Of a DNA stretch of 64,000 nucleotides, positions 16,843 to 25,550 are shown in pieces (positions within the stretch are counted from its first letter, which is position 1; each line of letters starts with the position of its first letter). Origin of the DNA: an uncultured archaeon (GTDB lineage Archaea > Nanobdellota > Nanobdellia > Pacearchaeales > GW2011-AR1); contig CABMGO010000003.1 in assembly GCA_902385655.1 (NCBI GenBank), forward strand, positions 1 to 64,000, written 5' to 3'. Position numbers and translations under genes: made by a program. The notes under the pieces are model-generated. The model was not told the DNA's origin and made no database searches. It saw nothing but the letters and a program-made list of their open reading frames with translations.

Positions 16843-17971
16843 TAAAACTAAGAAGGGAAAGAAAAAAAGTTTTGGAAAGTTTGAGAAAGACAATTCGAAT
16901 ATAAAAGGAAAAGCGATAGGTTATTTTAAGCCGAAGGCTATGCAGGAATTAAAAGAATTTGTTAAAAAAAATCAGAGAATTTGTATTCGCGGTGGTGGGA
17001 CAGGTTTTGTTGGAGGAGCTGTGCCTTTGGAAGATGTTGTTTTGGATATGACAGGAATGGGAGAAATAATTAATTTGGATATTGATCGAAGAATGGTTGA
17101 GGTTGATGCAGGAATAACTCTTGAAGATTTGAACAATTATTTGGTGGCAAGAGGTCTTGAGTTTCCGATAAAAGTCTTTTCTGAGAAGGAAGCAACCCTC
17201 GGAGGAATGATTGCTACCAATGCTCCCGGAATTAGATTTATGAAATATGGACGGATTGGTGAATGGATAAATTGGATTGAGGTTGTAAATTCAGCTGGAG
17301 AGGTTGAGAGAAAGTCTAGAGTAGACTTAACAGATTATGCTGGAATGGAAGGAACTACTGGAGTAATTACAAAGGCAAATTTAAAATTAATTCCGAAAGT
17401 TGAAAGGACTGCTAAAATTTTTTCTAGCGAGTATATTCAAGAAATAATGGAGAAAGTTAAGGAGCTTAGACAGAATCCCTTCGTTAGTGCGATTGAACTT
17501 ATTGACAAGCGAATCTCTGAATCTTTATCTTTACCATTTAGATATCATCTGATTATTGAATATGAATCTGCGGAAGGAAATTTGACTGGCCAGAAATATT
17601 CTGATGCTATGAATTTAGTTTATCTGGCATATAATGTTATTCTAAATAAAGAAACACGATATAAAATAGAAGACTTTAGAGTTATTTTGGATAGGTTTGA
17701 TAAGCTATTTACTTACATTGAGTCTTATGATATTCCAATTTTTGCAAGTGTTTCTTTTGGGCTTATGCATCCATGTTTTCCTGAAGATAAAGAAAATTTA
17801 ATTCCTGAAATTGCCAATGTAGTCAAGAGAATGTGCGGGACAATTAACGGAGGATATGGGATTGGTTTAACAAAGAGAACTTTTGTCGATATAAATGACA
17901 GAAAATTATTAGTGAATATGAAAAAAAGGTTAGATCCTGTGAATAAATTTAATGCGGGGAAAATAATTTGA
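16829..17971 (+). CDS. FAD-linked oxidase, GlcD-like
   Basis: This is a 380-residue flavoprotein of the VAO/PCMH superfamily. The FAD-binding half shows RICIRGGGTGFVGG near residues 49-62, EATLGGMIATNAPG near 127-140, and MKYGRIGEWI. The C-terminal substrate domain ends in the typical MKKRLDPVNKFNAGKII motif. It is shorter than glycolate or D-lactate dehydrogenase subunits (about 460), mainly in the cap domain. No Fe-S partner subunit is adjacent. It starts inside the previous gene and its TGA overlaps the TTG start of the next gene, giving a three-gene operon. The substrate, probably a 2-hydroxy acid, is unproven. Confidence 0.85.
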   Translation: MVENNKTKKGKKKSFGKFEKDNSNIKGKAIGYFKPKAMQELKEFVKKNQRICIRGGGTGFVGGAVPLEDVVLDMTGMGEIINLDIDRRMVEVDAGITLEDLNNYLVARGLEFPIKVFSEKEATLGGMIATNAPGIRFMKYGRIGEWINWIEVVNSAGEVERKSRVDLTDYAGMEGTTGVITKANLKLIPKVERTAKIFSSEYIQEIMEKVKELRQNPFVSAIELIDKRISESLSLPFRYHLIIEYESAEGNLTGQKYSDAMNLVYLAYNVILNKETRYKIEDFRVILDRFDKLFTYIESYDIPIFASVSFGLMHPCFPEDKENLIPEIANVVKRMCGTINGGYGIGLTKRTFVDINDRKLLVNMKKRLDPVNKFNAGKII

Positions 17972-19008
17972 AAGTAACAGCTCAACAAGCTAGAGAATTT
18001 TTAGAAGAGATAAAGTCTGAAGATCGGGTCGCTATTTTTACACATAAAGATTTAGATGGATTTGCAGCAGGAGGGCTATTTTATAATTTCTGTGAAAAAA
18101 AGAAATGCAAAAAAATCCAAGTATTCATTATAAACTATGGGGAGAGAAAAATTAGTGATTGTAGTCTTGATGAGTTTAATGTAATTCTTATATCTGATTT
18201 AGCTCCAAGTTCTGTTGCAGAAGATTTGGTAAAATTAGATGATAAAAAAATACTTTATACTGATCATCATCCCGAAGAGAAAGAATATCCTATTCCCGAA
18301 TTTGTTTTAGAATTAAGAATGAACTTTCAAGGATATATCCCTTCTTCGAGAACCTGTTTTGAAATTACGGAAAAAGAAAATGCTAATTTGAAATGGTTGG
18401 GAGTTTTTGGAACTATTTCTGATATGGGTCAGTTATACAAGGAAAATGATGAATTTTTAGGTAAATATTACCAAGAGAACAATACTAATTTTGAAAAAAC
18501 ATACAGTTTTGTAAAATTACTTAACAATGTTATACTATTCTTTTCTGCCAGTACTGAAGCATTCTATAAAATTGCTAGTCTTAGCAAAGTATCAGATATT
18601 AAAAAACTGAAAGAATACTACGAACCTGTGGAAGAAGAGTGGACTAAGTTAGAAAAACAATTTAAAGAAAAAAGAGAAAATTTTGGGAAAATAGTTTATT
18701 TTTATTTTGAACCAAAGTATTCCTTACTAAAATCTCCTTTTATCTCAGGATTATCTGGAAATGAGCCCGGCAAAGTATACATCTTTGCAGTGCCAAAGAG
18801 AGGTAATCTAATAGGTATTTCTGGAAGAAACCAGTCGAGAGAGTATAGTGTTTTAAAGATAATGCAAGGATGCTTGAGTGGTTTAAAAGATGGCAGTGCT
18901 GCAGGACATATTGCAGCAGTAGGAGGCCAGGTGGATAAATCAGATCTTGAGACTTTTAAAGAGAATTTACGAAATTACGACGTTGAAAAAGCGAGAATGA
19001 ATGGTTAA
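17968..19008 (+). CDS. DHH/DHHA1-family phosphoesterase
   Basis: This is a 346-residue protein starting at TTG 17968 (overlap TTGA with the upstream stop; no ATG fits better). The DHH metal motifs are present: THKDLDGFAAGG near residue 27, ISDLAPSS near 77 and YTDHHPEE near 96. The DHHA1 C-terminal domain closes with GSAAGHIAAVGGQV. The family includes oligoribonucleases, RecJ-like exonucleases and c-di-AMP phosphodiesterases. Archaeal single-domain members of this length are often RecJ/GAN-like, but specificity cannot be read here. It lies in an operon after the FAD oxidase. Confidence 0.85.
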   Translation: MKVTAQQAREFLEEIKSEDRVAIFTHKDLDGFAAGGLFYNFCEKKKCKKIQVFIINYGERKISDCSLDEFNVILISDLAPSSVAEDLVKLDDKKILYTDHHPEEKEYPIPEFVLELRMNFQGYIPSSRTCFEITEKENANLKWLGVFGTISDMGQLYKENDEFLGKYYQENNTNFEKTYSFVKLLNNVILFFSASTEAFYKIASLSKVSDIKKLKEYYEPVEEEWTKLEKQFKEKRENFGKIVYFYFEPKYSLLKSPFISGLSGNEPGKVYIFAVPKRGNLIGISGRNQSREYSVLKIMQGCLSGLKDGSAAGHIAAVGGQVDKSDLETFKENLRNYDVEKARMNG

Positions 19009-19010
19009 AA

Positions 19011-19580
19011 TTACAACTTTATTCCACTCAACCCATACAAGCCTGCACGGGGTTCTTCTACTAACCAATATTTTGCAAGTTTAATAGCTTTGCCAAATAT
19101 CTGAGCGTTATTGACTTGCACTTCGTTTTTGTTAGAAGTATTTTTGGATTTATTTGTTGAACTTTCTGCTCGACAGTATTCTGCGATGCCTTCAATTAGG
19201 TCCTTTGAAGGAATTTGTGAATAGAGTTCATTCTCTAGATCTCCAGAACATAGATGATAAAGTTCATACTTTATTAGTTGGCGATTTAAGCTATTGCTTC
19301 TTGCAGCGATTAAATATCCTTCTAGAGTTTTACAAGAAAAACCATATGCCTTTTCTCTTTTAAAATTAAATTCTTCGTATGTATACACGTCTACTTTGTT
19401 GGTAATTCCAAGTTTTTGTTTTTCTTCTTCTATTACTTGAACTGCTCTATTAAGTTCTAATGGCCTTAAACTGGACAATTTGAGTTCTTCAGCAACTTTT
19501 ATTGCGAAAATTAAGGCAATATATGTAATTGCAGCCTTGCCTAGCCATCGAGGAATTTTTCTTAATATTGAAGTAGCCAT
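19011..19580 (-). CDS. Membrane-anchored protein with degenerate peptidase-like motif
   Basis: This is a 189-residue protein with one hydrophobic segment at about residues 15-30. The motif KYELYHLCSGD (Tyr105-Glu106-Leu-Tyr-His109) matches HELYHIYGGH of the protein at 43710 except that the first zinc-binding His is Tyr. A downstream acidic helix (LIEGIAEY, 128-135) sits where a third ligand would be. The two proteins also share end patterns (YGLSGIKL against YAWYGLRL). This suggests a related gluzincin-like fold that has lost its zinc site. A minus-strand TATA (about 19600-19612) lies about 25 nt upstream. Confidence 0.5.
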   Translation of the reverse strand: MATSILRKIPRWLGKAAITYIALIFAIKVAEELKLSSLRPLELNRAVQVIEEEKQKLGITNKVDVYTYEEFNFKREKAYGFSCKTLEGYLIAARSNSLNRQLIKYELYHLCSGDLENELYSQIPSKDLIEGIAEYCRAESSTNKSKNTSNKNEVQVNNAQIFGKAIKLAKYWLVEEPRAGLYGLSGIKL

Positions 19581-19652
19581 AGAAAATTACCCTTAGAGCG
19601 ATATATAAATCTTCCGATTATGTTGTCACTATTAAGATACAACAAAACGAAA

Positions 19653-19690
19653 GGTTTAAATACTAGACTTCTATCAATATTTTAAGGAGG
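19653..19690 (+). promoter_or_regulatory. TATA box and strong Shine-Dalgarno of the gene at 19701
   Basis: GGTTTAAATACT (19653-19664) is 43 nt before the ATG, predicting a leader of about 20 nt. AAGGAGG (19684-19690) stands 10 nt before the ATG and is the strongest ribosome-binding site in the window, where most genes look leaderless. This implies high or regulated translation of the small protein. Confidence 0.6.
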
Positions 19691-19700
19691 ACAAAACAAA

Positions 19701-20039
19701 ATGCATACTGATACAAAAATAGAATTAGGTCTTGGAGCAATAGTAGTTGCTGCTCTTTTAAGTGGAGCAAGCATGGCTGAAAGACTTAATAGGACAGCTA
19801 TTGATCTTAGAAACGTAGAATACACTGGATACAGAACTGAAAAATCAGAAGGTACTGTACAGGTTTATTTTAAAGATACAAAAGGTAAAACTGGTTTAAT
19901 CAATGAAGATAGAAGCTTTAATCAAGATTCTGCTTATAGAGATTCCGTTGCTAATCCAAATCTAAGATTTAATGTTAGCGGATATCATAGCCCAATTTTC
20001 GGAGATTTCGCTACAGACATAAGACCTGTTAAGAAATAA
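19701..20039 (+). CDS. Small exported or membrane-anchored protein, probably highly expressed
   Basis: This 112-residue protein has an N-terminal hydrophobic stretch (about residues 9-26, LGLGAIVVAALLSGASMA) that could be a signal peptide or anchor. A basic, beta-rich domain without cysteines follows. A unique strong Shine-Dalgarno and good TATA box suggest abundant synthesis. No family recognised; a structural envelope component is one possibility. Confidence 0.55.
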   Translation: MHTDTKIELGLGAIVVAALLSGASMAERLNRTAIDLRNVEYTGYRTEKSEGTVQVYFKDTKGKTGLINEDRSFNQDSAYRDSVANPNLRFNVSGYHSPIFGDFATDIRPVKK

Positions 20040-20103
20040 GGTCGAATTTTTTTATTTTTATTATTATAATAATCTTTAAATACATCTTTTTTCTAAAAAA
20101 TGT

Positions 20104-22098
20104 ATGAAAAAAGTTGGAGTGTTGAGTATTTTAATAATTTTGTTCAGTTTTGGTTTAGCTTCTGCTACAATTGAGATGACTCAACCTTTAAGTTCCTATA
20201 ATATTGGTGATGAAATTTATCTTACTGTTACTCTAAATCCATCAAGCGTTTCTGGAAGTTTTGAGATAAACCTTGTTTGTGGAGACCAAACAGCGAATTT
20301 CTATAAAATTGCTCCTGCTGAAAGCGCATTTTCTCTAGGACAAGTACAAAAAATTAATCATAAGATTATTTTGAAAAAAGAATTCATAGGAAATATGTCT
20401 GGAACCTGTGATATTGAGGCTTCTCTTGGACAAGAAGTCGCTGTTTCAAATAAATTCATGATCAGCACCGATATAAACGTTAATGTAAAGACAGACAAGT
20501 ATTCTTATGATCCTGCTGAGGCAATCACATTAAATATTGAGGCAATAAAGTTTAACGGCGTGCCATTGAATGGTTTTGTTGAAGTCAGTGGTGCTCAAAG
20601 TTTCAAAAAACAAATTGTTAATGGAAATCTTAGCGAAGTATTGACTACTCCTGCAACAATTGAAGCAGGAAAATATGATTTAACAATCTTAGCTTATGAT
20701 AATGACGAAAGTGGGATTATGAACCAGAAAACAACTTATGCTTCTTACGAAATAAAACAAGTTCCAAGTTCTATTACTATCAGTTTACCGGGAACAGAAG
20801 CAAATCCTGGAGAAAGTTTTGGATTTGGCGTCGATCTTTATGATCAATCTGGAAAAGCTATGCCTGCAGAATTATCTGCATTAGTCATTCCTCCAACTCA
20901 AAAAGATAATGTCCAGTTCGGTGTCGCTGCAGGCTCTACTGGAAATATTTCTTTTTTAACAAATTCAACACCCGGAACATATAGGCTTATTGTTTCTCTT
21001 GGAACTCTTTCTGAAGAAAAAACTTTTGTTGTAAAAGCAGTACCTAAAATTGATATGAGTTTCCTTGAAAATTCGTCTCTTTTAATTGTTAGAAATATTG
21101 GAAATGCTGCATTTAATGATTCTATAAATGTTACAATCGGCGAGGGAGTTGAAAGGTTACAACTTAATATTCAACCTGGAGAAGAGAGGAGATTTAATTT
21201 AAGAGCACCAAATGGACAATATGACGTTAAGGTTTCTGATGGAGCAAATAGTATTCAAGCTAGTCTTCTTTTGACTGGAAGAGCAATTCAAGTTAGTGAG
21301 TTTAATGGATTAAGCGCATTGTCTCAATATCCTTTGGTCTGGGGATTTATAGCTGCAATTTTGATTTTGTTAGGTGCAATTTTATTGATAAAGTTTAAAA
21401 AAACCAGAAACTATAAAGATAGAATAGTTCCTGAAAAAAGGGAGGACATAAGGGTCGTAAGCGCTAAAGCACATATGAAAAAACAATTTTTGGAAATAGG
21501 GAAGCCGAACGTTAGTGAGGCTGAATCGAGCTTGAATATGTCTGGAAAGAAAGATTATGCTTCTGTTGTTTCTGTTTCTGTAAAGAATAATTCTTCGTTG
21601 GGAATGGAAGCTAGAAAGAAATTGAACGAGGTTATTGGAAAGGCTGGAGACAGAAATGGTGTTGTAGACTGGAAGGGAAATCATGTTTTATTAATATTTT
21701 CGCCTTTATTGACGAGAACTTACAAAAATGAATTGATTGCTTCGAAGGTTGCTTGGGACATAAAAACTGAACTTGATGAATATAATAGAAGATTCCAGGA
21801 CAAAATACAATTCAACATAGGAATAAATTGTGGTGATCTAGTTTCATCCTTAAATGGTGGAAAATTGAGCTATACAAGCCTAGGGAACACTGTTCTTTTG
21901 GCTAAGAGAATCTCTGAAATGGATTCTGGAAAGGTTCTTGTTTCTGTGACATTTAGACAGAAGTTAATGAGAGAGTTGAAAGTTAATAGAGTTGCACCTC
22001 TTGGAAATACTGATGTTTTTGAGGTTACAAGAATTGCAGATACTGAAGCAAATAACGATAAGTTGAAGGATCTTCTAAAGAGAACTAATTTTGGTTGA
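20104..22098 (+). CDS. Transmembrane receptor-like protein: external Ig-like domains, TM, degenerate class III cyclase domain
   Basis: This is a 664-residue protein with a signal peptide at 1-20. About 390 external residues of beta-sandwich repeats follow (segments around TDKYSYDPAEAITL and GTEANPGESFGFGV are Ig/MG-like). A membrane helix lies at about 412-432, and a cytoplasmic domain from about 480. That domain has the order of a class III nucleotidyl cyclase: KGNHVLLIFS near 524, FNIGINCGDL near 572, YTSLGNTVLLAKRI near 590, GKVLVSV near 608. The metal Asp of the first strand is absent, the GDG Asp is replaced (KGN), and the transition-state Asn is Leu598, while Arg602 is kept. It is probably a non-catalytic sensor or binding domain. 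Confidence 0.7.
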   Translation: MKKVGVLSILIILFSFGLASATIEMTQPLSSYNIGDEIYLTVTLNPSSVSGSFEINLVCGDQTANFYKIAPAESAFSLGQVQKINHKIILKKEFIGNMSGTCDIEASLGQEVAVSNKFMISTDINVNVKTDKYSYDPAEAITLNIEAIKFNGVPLNGFVEVSGAQSFKKQIVNGNLSEVLTTPATIEAGKYDLTILAYDNDESGIMNQKTTYASYEIKQVPSSITISLPGTEANPGESFGFGVDLYDQSGKAMPAELSALVIPPTQKDNVQFGVAAGSTGNISFLTNSTPGTYRLIVSLGTLSEEKTFVVKAVPKIDMSFLENSSLLIVRNIGNAAFNDSINVTIGEGVERLQLNIQPGEERRFNLRAPNGQYDVKVSDGANSIQASLLLTGRAIQVSEFNGLSALSQYPLVWGFIAAILILLGAILLIKFKKTRNYKDRIVPEKREDIRVVSAKAHMKKQFLEIGKPNVSEAESSLNMSGKKDYASVVSVSVKNNSSLGMEARKKLNEVIGKAGDRNGVVDWKGNHVLLIFSPLLTRTYKNELIASKVAWDIKTELDEYNRRFQDKIQFNIGINCGDLVSSLNGGKLSYTSLGNTVLLAKRISEMDSGKVLVSVTFRQKLMRELKVNRVAPLGNTDVFEVTRIADTEANNDKLKDLLKRTNFG

Positions 22099-22138
22099 GA
22101 TAGGTTAAGGTTATAAACTATTCTTGTTGTGAAAATTT

Positions 22139-22696
22139 ATGGACATAGATGGAAATAATCTTCGAAGTGGAATAAGCTTTTTAGTGAATACTCCTGCAAA
22201 GGCTTTCTTAGACATCGGAGGACATTATATTACGGGGCTATTCCTTATGCAGAGGTATTTCCCGGAAATGAGTAAAAAGAAAAAAGCAGTTTATTCTTAT
22301 TTGGCAGGCCTGTCTCCTGATTTAGACTATCTTATGCCAGGAGTTCCACATAAATTAGTTACGCATAGTTCTTGGTATGCAGCCATGATGGGTTTAAATG
22401 CTAGTGCTTGTAATTCAGAAGATTTTAATCGGACTAGATCTTTTTCTAACATTGGCAGATCCACAGTTGATCAAATTAGAAGAATATTTACTTCAAGATA
22501 TGCTAAAGTTGCTTTTCTTGGAGCGTTATTTCATCTTTACTCAGATAGTTTAAGTCCTTTTGGTCCAGAGGCTAAAACGGCTTATTTTATTTTTGCGAGT
22601 GGTTGTCTTTATCTGCAAAATAGAGAAAACGCTAGGAAGAAATCCTTGGAAGACTTAACAATGCCTGTAGATATTGATGAAAATATCAAATTGTAA
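22139..22696 (+). CDS. YdjM/DUF457-like membrane-bound metal-dependent hydrolase
   Basis: This is a 185-residue protein. Ordered motifs of the family are visible: GGHYITG (His29), GLSPDLDYLMPG (an Asp pair), HKLVTHSSW in place of HRGxTHS, and HLYSDSLSPFG (His-x3-Asp). The family comprises membrane proteins thought to be metal-dependent hydrolases; the reaction is not established. Hydrophobic segments are weaker than in typical members. A TATA GGTTATAAAC (about 22111-22120) lies about 25 nt before the ATG, so the mRNA is leaderless. Confidence 0.65.
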   Translation: MDIDGNNLRSGISFLVNTPAKAFLDIGGHYITGLFLMQRYFPEMSKKKKAVYSYLAGLSPDLDYLMPGVPHKLVTHSSWYAAMMGLNASACNSEDFNRTRSFSNIGRSTVDQIRRIFTSRYAKVAFLGALFHLYSDSLSPFGPEAKTAYFIFASGCLYLQNRENARKKSLEDLTMPVDIDENIKL

Positions 22697-22745
22697 AGTT
22701 TATGTATAGTTTTTTAAATTCTATTTTTCTTATTTAATAGGAGAG

Positions 22746-23390
22746 ATGGTAATTAAAGCGATATTTTTTGATTTTGATGGAACAATTTCTGATTCCTATG
22801 ATCTGATCTATGGAAATGCACTCAAATTTTTTAGCGAACTAGGTTATAAGGTTGATAAAAAAGAATTGAGAGCCAAATTAGGTGAAAAAATGAGTACTGT
22901 GCTTACAGAAATGAAACTAAAAGAGGACGTAAATAAAATTAAAATGCAATTCTATTCATATTTAATGAACTCGGTTGATCACGCAAAGTTAAATTTGTGT
23001 GTTCCTATTAGACCTCTTAAAGAATTAAGTAAAAAATATCCTCTAACAATAATTTCCAATTCTCAAACTGGCCTTACTATAAAGTGTGCTAAAAAATTGG
23101 GCGTGATAAATTTATTCGATAAAATATATGGTGCAGAAGTGTTTACTACTAAAGATGATCTTATGAAAAAGCTTTTCAAAAAAATGAATATTAAACCTTA
23201 CGAAGCAATTTATATCGGAGACCGATTTTCCGACGTGAGATATGCTAAAAGTGCTGGGTGTTGGGCTGTTGCGATTCATAATAAATGTTCTTGGAGTTCA
23301 AGAAAATTAATTTTAAAAGAAAAACCAGATTTTATCATAAAAGATTTTAATGGATTAAAGAGAGTTGTGGAGAGAATAAATAGGGATTAA
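22746..23390 (+). CDS. HAD-superfamily phosphatase, phosphoglycolate phosphatase-like
   Basis: This 214-residue hydrolase has motif I FFDFDGTISDS (nucleophile Asp9, acid Asp11), motif II IISNSQTG near residue 100, a Lys in TTKDDLMKK, and motif IV YIGDRFSDVRYAKSAG near 156. A helical cap follows motif I (C1-type), as in phosphoglycolate phosphatase and 5'-nucleotidase-like members. A Shine-Dalgarno AGGAGAG precedes the ATG. Its 3' end overlaps the convergent TyrRS gene by 4 nt. The substrate is not determined. Confidence 0.88.
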   Translation: MVIKAIFFDFDGTISDSYDLIYGNALKFFSELGYKVDKKELRAKLGEKMSTVLTEMKLKEDVNKIKMQFYSYLMNSVDHAKLNLCVPIRPLKELSKKYPLTIISNSQTGLTIKCAKKLGVINLFDKIYGAEVFTTKDDLMKKLFKKMNIKPYEAIYIGDRFSDVRYAKSAGCWAVAIHNKCSWSSRKLILKEKPDFIIKDFNGLKRVVERINRD

Positions 23391-24427
23391 TTTCCGTAAG
23401 CTTCTTTGTGCAATTCGTGTATTTTTTTATCTTCTCTTATGTGACTTAATAACTTGTTAATCTCTTTTGCTACTGAATTCTTTAGATCCATGGGGTGTAA
23501 TTTCTTTTCTAAAAAATCTTTCTCAACTTCTTCATAGCTTGAATAAACTTTATTTCCCCCGAATTTTTCAGGTCTTTCGATTGTGAAAGTTTCTCCTTTA
23601 TCTTTTTTCATAACGAAAATTAAGAATTTCAAAAGAGCCATTATCCCATTTTCTGGATCTCCCTCAACACATTCTGCCTTGTTAATTTTTTTAATCACTT
23701 CAGATTCTTCTTCTAAAGTATCTATTTTTGTGTTTGGCATGCTGGAGCTCATTTTTACTCCAACCAATCCTCGAATCATGGGGTTCATCATTTCTATTCG
23801 AGGTTTATACCCTAGTTTTGGAAGATATTCTCTTGCATAAACCATTATTTTTCTTTGATCGACTCCTCCAAATTGGGCATCTACATCCAAATAAACTTCA
23901 TCTAATGCCTGCATTAAAGGATAGATTATTCCGGACATCTTAGGGTTATCTCCTAACTTGACAACTTCAGCAGCAGAATGTTTCGCGTCATTTATAGTTG
24001 TCATTGTGCTTAACTTCAAAGTATCTTCAAAATATTTTGGTTGAAGTTGAAGTTCGCTTCCTTTTACAAATTCTAACTTTTTAGTGTCTACTCCGATTGA
24101 TTCTAAAATCAAGGTTATCATTCTTTCATAATATTTGAATCTTTTTTCGAGTATTTCCCAAGGAACACTGTCTAAAGCCGCATGTAAATCTGCTAAAAGA
24201 ATTTTTACTTTAATTCCTGCTTTTAAGAAATCTGCAACCTTCATCATTGGGAAAAAGTATGCTATAGATATGCTTCCAGTAGGCATTGTCCCCCAGTAAA
24301 CTGAGAATTCCTTTCCAGAGTTTATCTTTTCTTTAAGTTCTTCTTCACCAATAATTTCTTGGAGATTCCTTTTAATCAAATTCAGTCTTTCTTCTGCGCT
24401 AAGCTCTTCTTTTTTTGTCTTTGGCAT
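23387..24427 (-). CDS. tyrS: Tyrosyl-tRNA synthetase
   Basis: This 346-residue class I synthetase has the archaeal/eukaryal architecture without the bacterial S4 tail. It shows YWGTMPTGSISIAYF near residue 44, the tyrosine pocket region ALDEVYLDVDAQFGGVDQRK and the KMSKS-equivalent VKMSSSMPNTK near 228. It charges tRNA-Tyr; the cognate tRNA-Tyr(GTA) gene with the archaeal C1-G72 pair is at 55950-56102. It converges with the HAD gene. The MFS-like gene begins 2 nt beyond its start codon side, on the same strand, and could share its transcript. Confidence 0.93.
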   Translation of the reverse strand: MPKTKKEELSAEERLNLIKRNLQEIIGEEELKEKINSGKEFSVYWGTMPTGSISIAYFFPMMKVADFLKAGIKVKILLADLHAALDSVPWEILEKRFKYYERMITLILESIGVDTKKLEFVKGSELQLQPKYFEDTLKLSTMTTINDAKHSAAEVVKLGDNPKMSGIIYPLMQALDEVYLDVDAQFGGVDQRKIMVYAREYLPKLGYKPRIEMMNPMIRGLVGVKMSSSMPNTKIDTLEEESEVIKKINKAECVEGDPENGIMALLKFLIFVMKKDKGETFTIERPEKFGGNKVYSSYEEVEKDFLEKKLHPMDLKNSVAKEINKLLSHIREDKKIHELHKEAYGN

Positions 24428-24428
24428 G

Positions 24429-25022
24429 TTATTTTATTGATTTTGTGTTATTTAAATTTATTGAGGCTTTAGACAATAGTTTCATTGAAAGTATACAGGC
24501 TAAAAGGGACGCTGTGCCCATTATTGCAAATAGGCTAGTGAATGAGAAGGCCGTGACAATAAAACCTCCTATAAAGGCTGCAAATCCATATACAATGCTT
24601 ACAGTTCCGGCCCAAGTCGCTTGGGCCCTACTTTCTTGCTTTTCATTCATATTTGCTGCGAAAACTCCTTGCCATGCAGGTACAAGAATTCCCTGTGCTA
24701 GACCTGACAAGATCTGAACACAGAAAAGTTGGGCAGGATTTTTTACCAAAATGTATGAGAAATAACTTAGTGCAACTAAAAAATATCCTAGAGGGATCAT
24801 AAATCTGACTCGTTTTACAAAATATTCGCTTCTGTCAAAAGCAATTATAAAAATTCCTGTCAAGATTGAAAAGAGCGCGTATGAAAACCCGACGTCCATT
24901 AAGCTTCCACCAATGTTCTGTATGAAAACTGCGTAGAGAGGATAGAATAAACCTGCGGCAACGTTCGACATTATGCTTGCTTTAATCAAAATTCTTACAT
25001 TTCTATTCAAACCTTTTTTCAT
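24429..25022 (-). CDS. Half-size MFS-type transporter, six TM
   Basis: This 197-residue protein has about six hydrophobic helices; full MFS transporters have 12. The cytoplasmic loop after TM2 is DRSEYFVKRVRFMIPLGY, similar to the MFS loop 2-3, and QILSGLAQGILVPAWQGVFA resembles TM4 of sugar/drug MFS members (shown in parts: QILSGLAQGI, VPAWQGVFA). It could work as a homodimer or be a relic of a larger gene. The stop lies 1 nt before the TyrRS ATG, so TyrRS is downstream in the same operon. Confidence 0.75.
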   Translation of the reverse strand: MKKGLNRNVRILIKASIMSNVAAGLFYPLYAVFIQNIGGSLMDVGFSYALFSILTGIFIIAFDRSEYFVKRVRFMIPLGYFLVALSYFSYILVKNPAQLFCVQILSGLAQGILVPAWQGVFAANMNEKQESRAQATWAGTVSIVYGFAAFIGGFIVTAFSFTSLFAIMGTASLLACILSMKLLSKASINLNNTKSIK

Positions 25023-25042
25023 TCCTTTAAAATGTCAAGATA

Positions 25043-25055
25043 ATATTTAAATATT
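25043..25055 (+). promoter_or_regulatory. TATA box that fixes the start of the VKOR-like gene at 25075
   Basis: ATATTTAAATATT is centred 26 nt before ATG 25075. The alternative upstream TTG at 25054 would lie before the predicted transcript start, so 25075 is preferred. Confidence 0.6.
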
Positions 25056-25074
25056 GGCCTCGCTTGAATATTTT

Positions 25075-25509
25075 ATGCAGAAACATTACAAAGCTCTTGG
25101 AAAAGTTACGGTGAAAAAAAAGGAGACAAATTATATTTCGAAAATAACTTGGATCGCTCTTGTTGGAACTCTTTTTGCAGGATATCTTAGCTATCATAAA
25201 CTTTTTGGAAAGACTTGCGCTTTGACTGAAGGATGCACAACATTTTTAGGTTTGTCGACGTGTTATTACGGATTTTCATTATTTTTCATTTTATTAGTTT
25301 TGGCATTTAGTTCTATGAAAATGGGCATGACTTTTTCTAAATCAATAAAAGTTGTTTCGGGATTGGGGGTTTTATTTTCAGGATATTTTGCAGTTTATGA
25401 ATTATTTTTTGCACCATTAAATATTCTAAACGGAGCTGTTTATAGTTTGCTTTTGCCAAGCTGTGCTTATGGTTTAGTTCTATTTGTAGTTATCTGGATT
25501 TTGAGTTAG
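25075..25509 (+). CDS. VKOR-like four-TM membrane protein with incomplete active site
   Basis: This is a 144-residue protein with four hydrophobic segments. The first ends YLSYHKLFGKTC and continues LTEGC (Cys48, Cys54), matching the loop cysteines of vitamin K epoxide reductase homologues that pair with DsbA-like partners. The fourth helix has PSCAYG (Cys130), where VKOR has CxxC, so the second active-site Cys is replaced by Gly133; an extra Cys63 is present. It may work with a rearranged cysteine set or act as a non-redox membrane protein. Start chosen at ATG 25075 by TATA spacing. Confidence 0.6.
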   Translation: MQKHYKALGKVTVKKKETNYISKITWIALVGTLFAGYLSYHKLFGKTCALTEGCTTFLGLSTCYYGFSLFFILLVLAFSSMKMGMTFSKSIKVVSGLGVLFSGYFAVYELFFAPLNILNGAVYSLLLPSCAYGLVLFVVIWILS

Positions 25510-25550
25510 ATTTTTAAATAAGAGATGCTTTATTTTCTTGAGAGGGTGAT

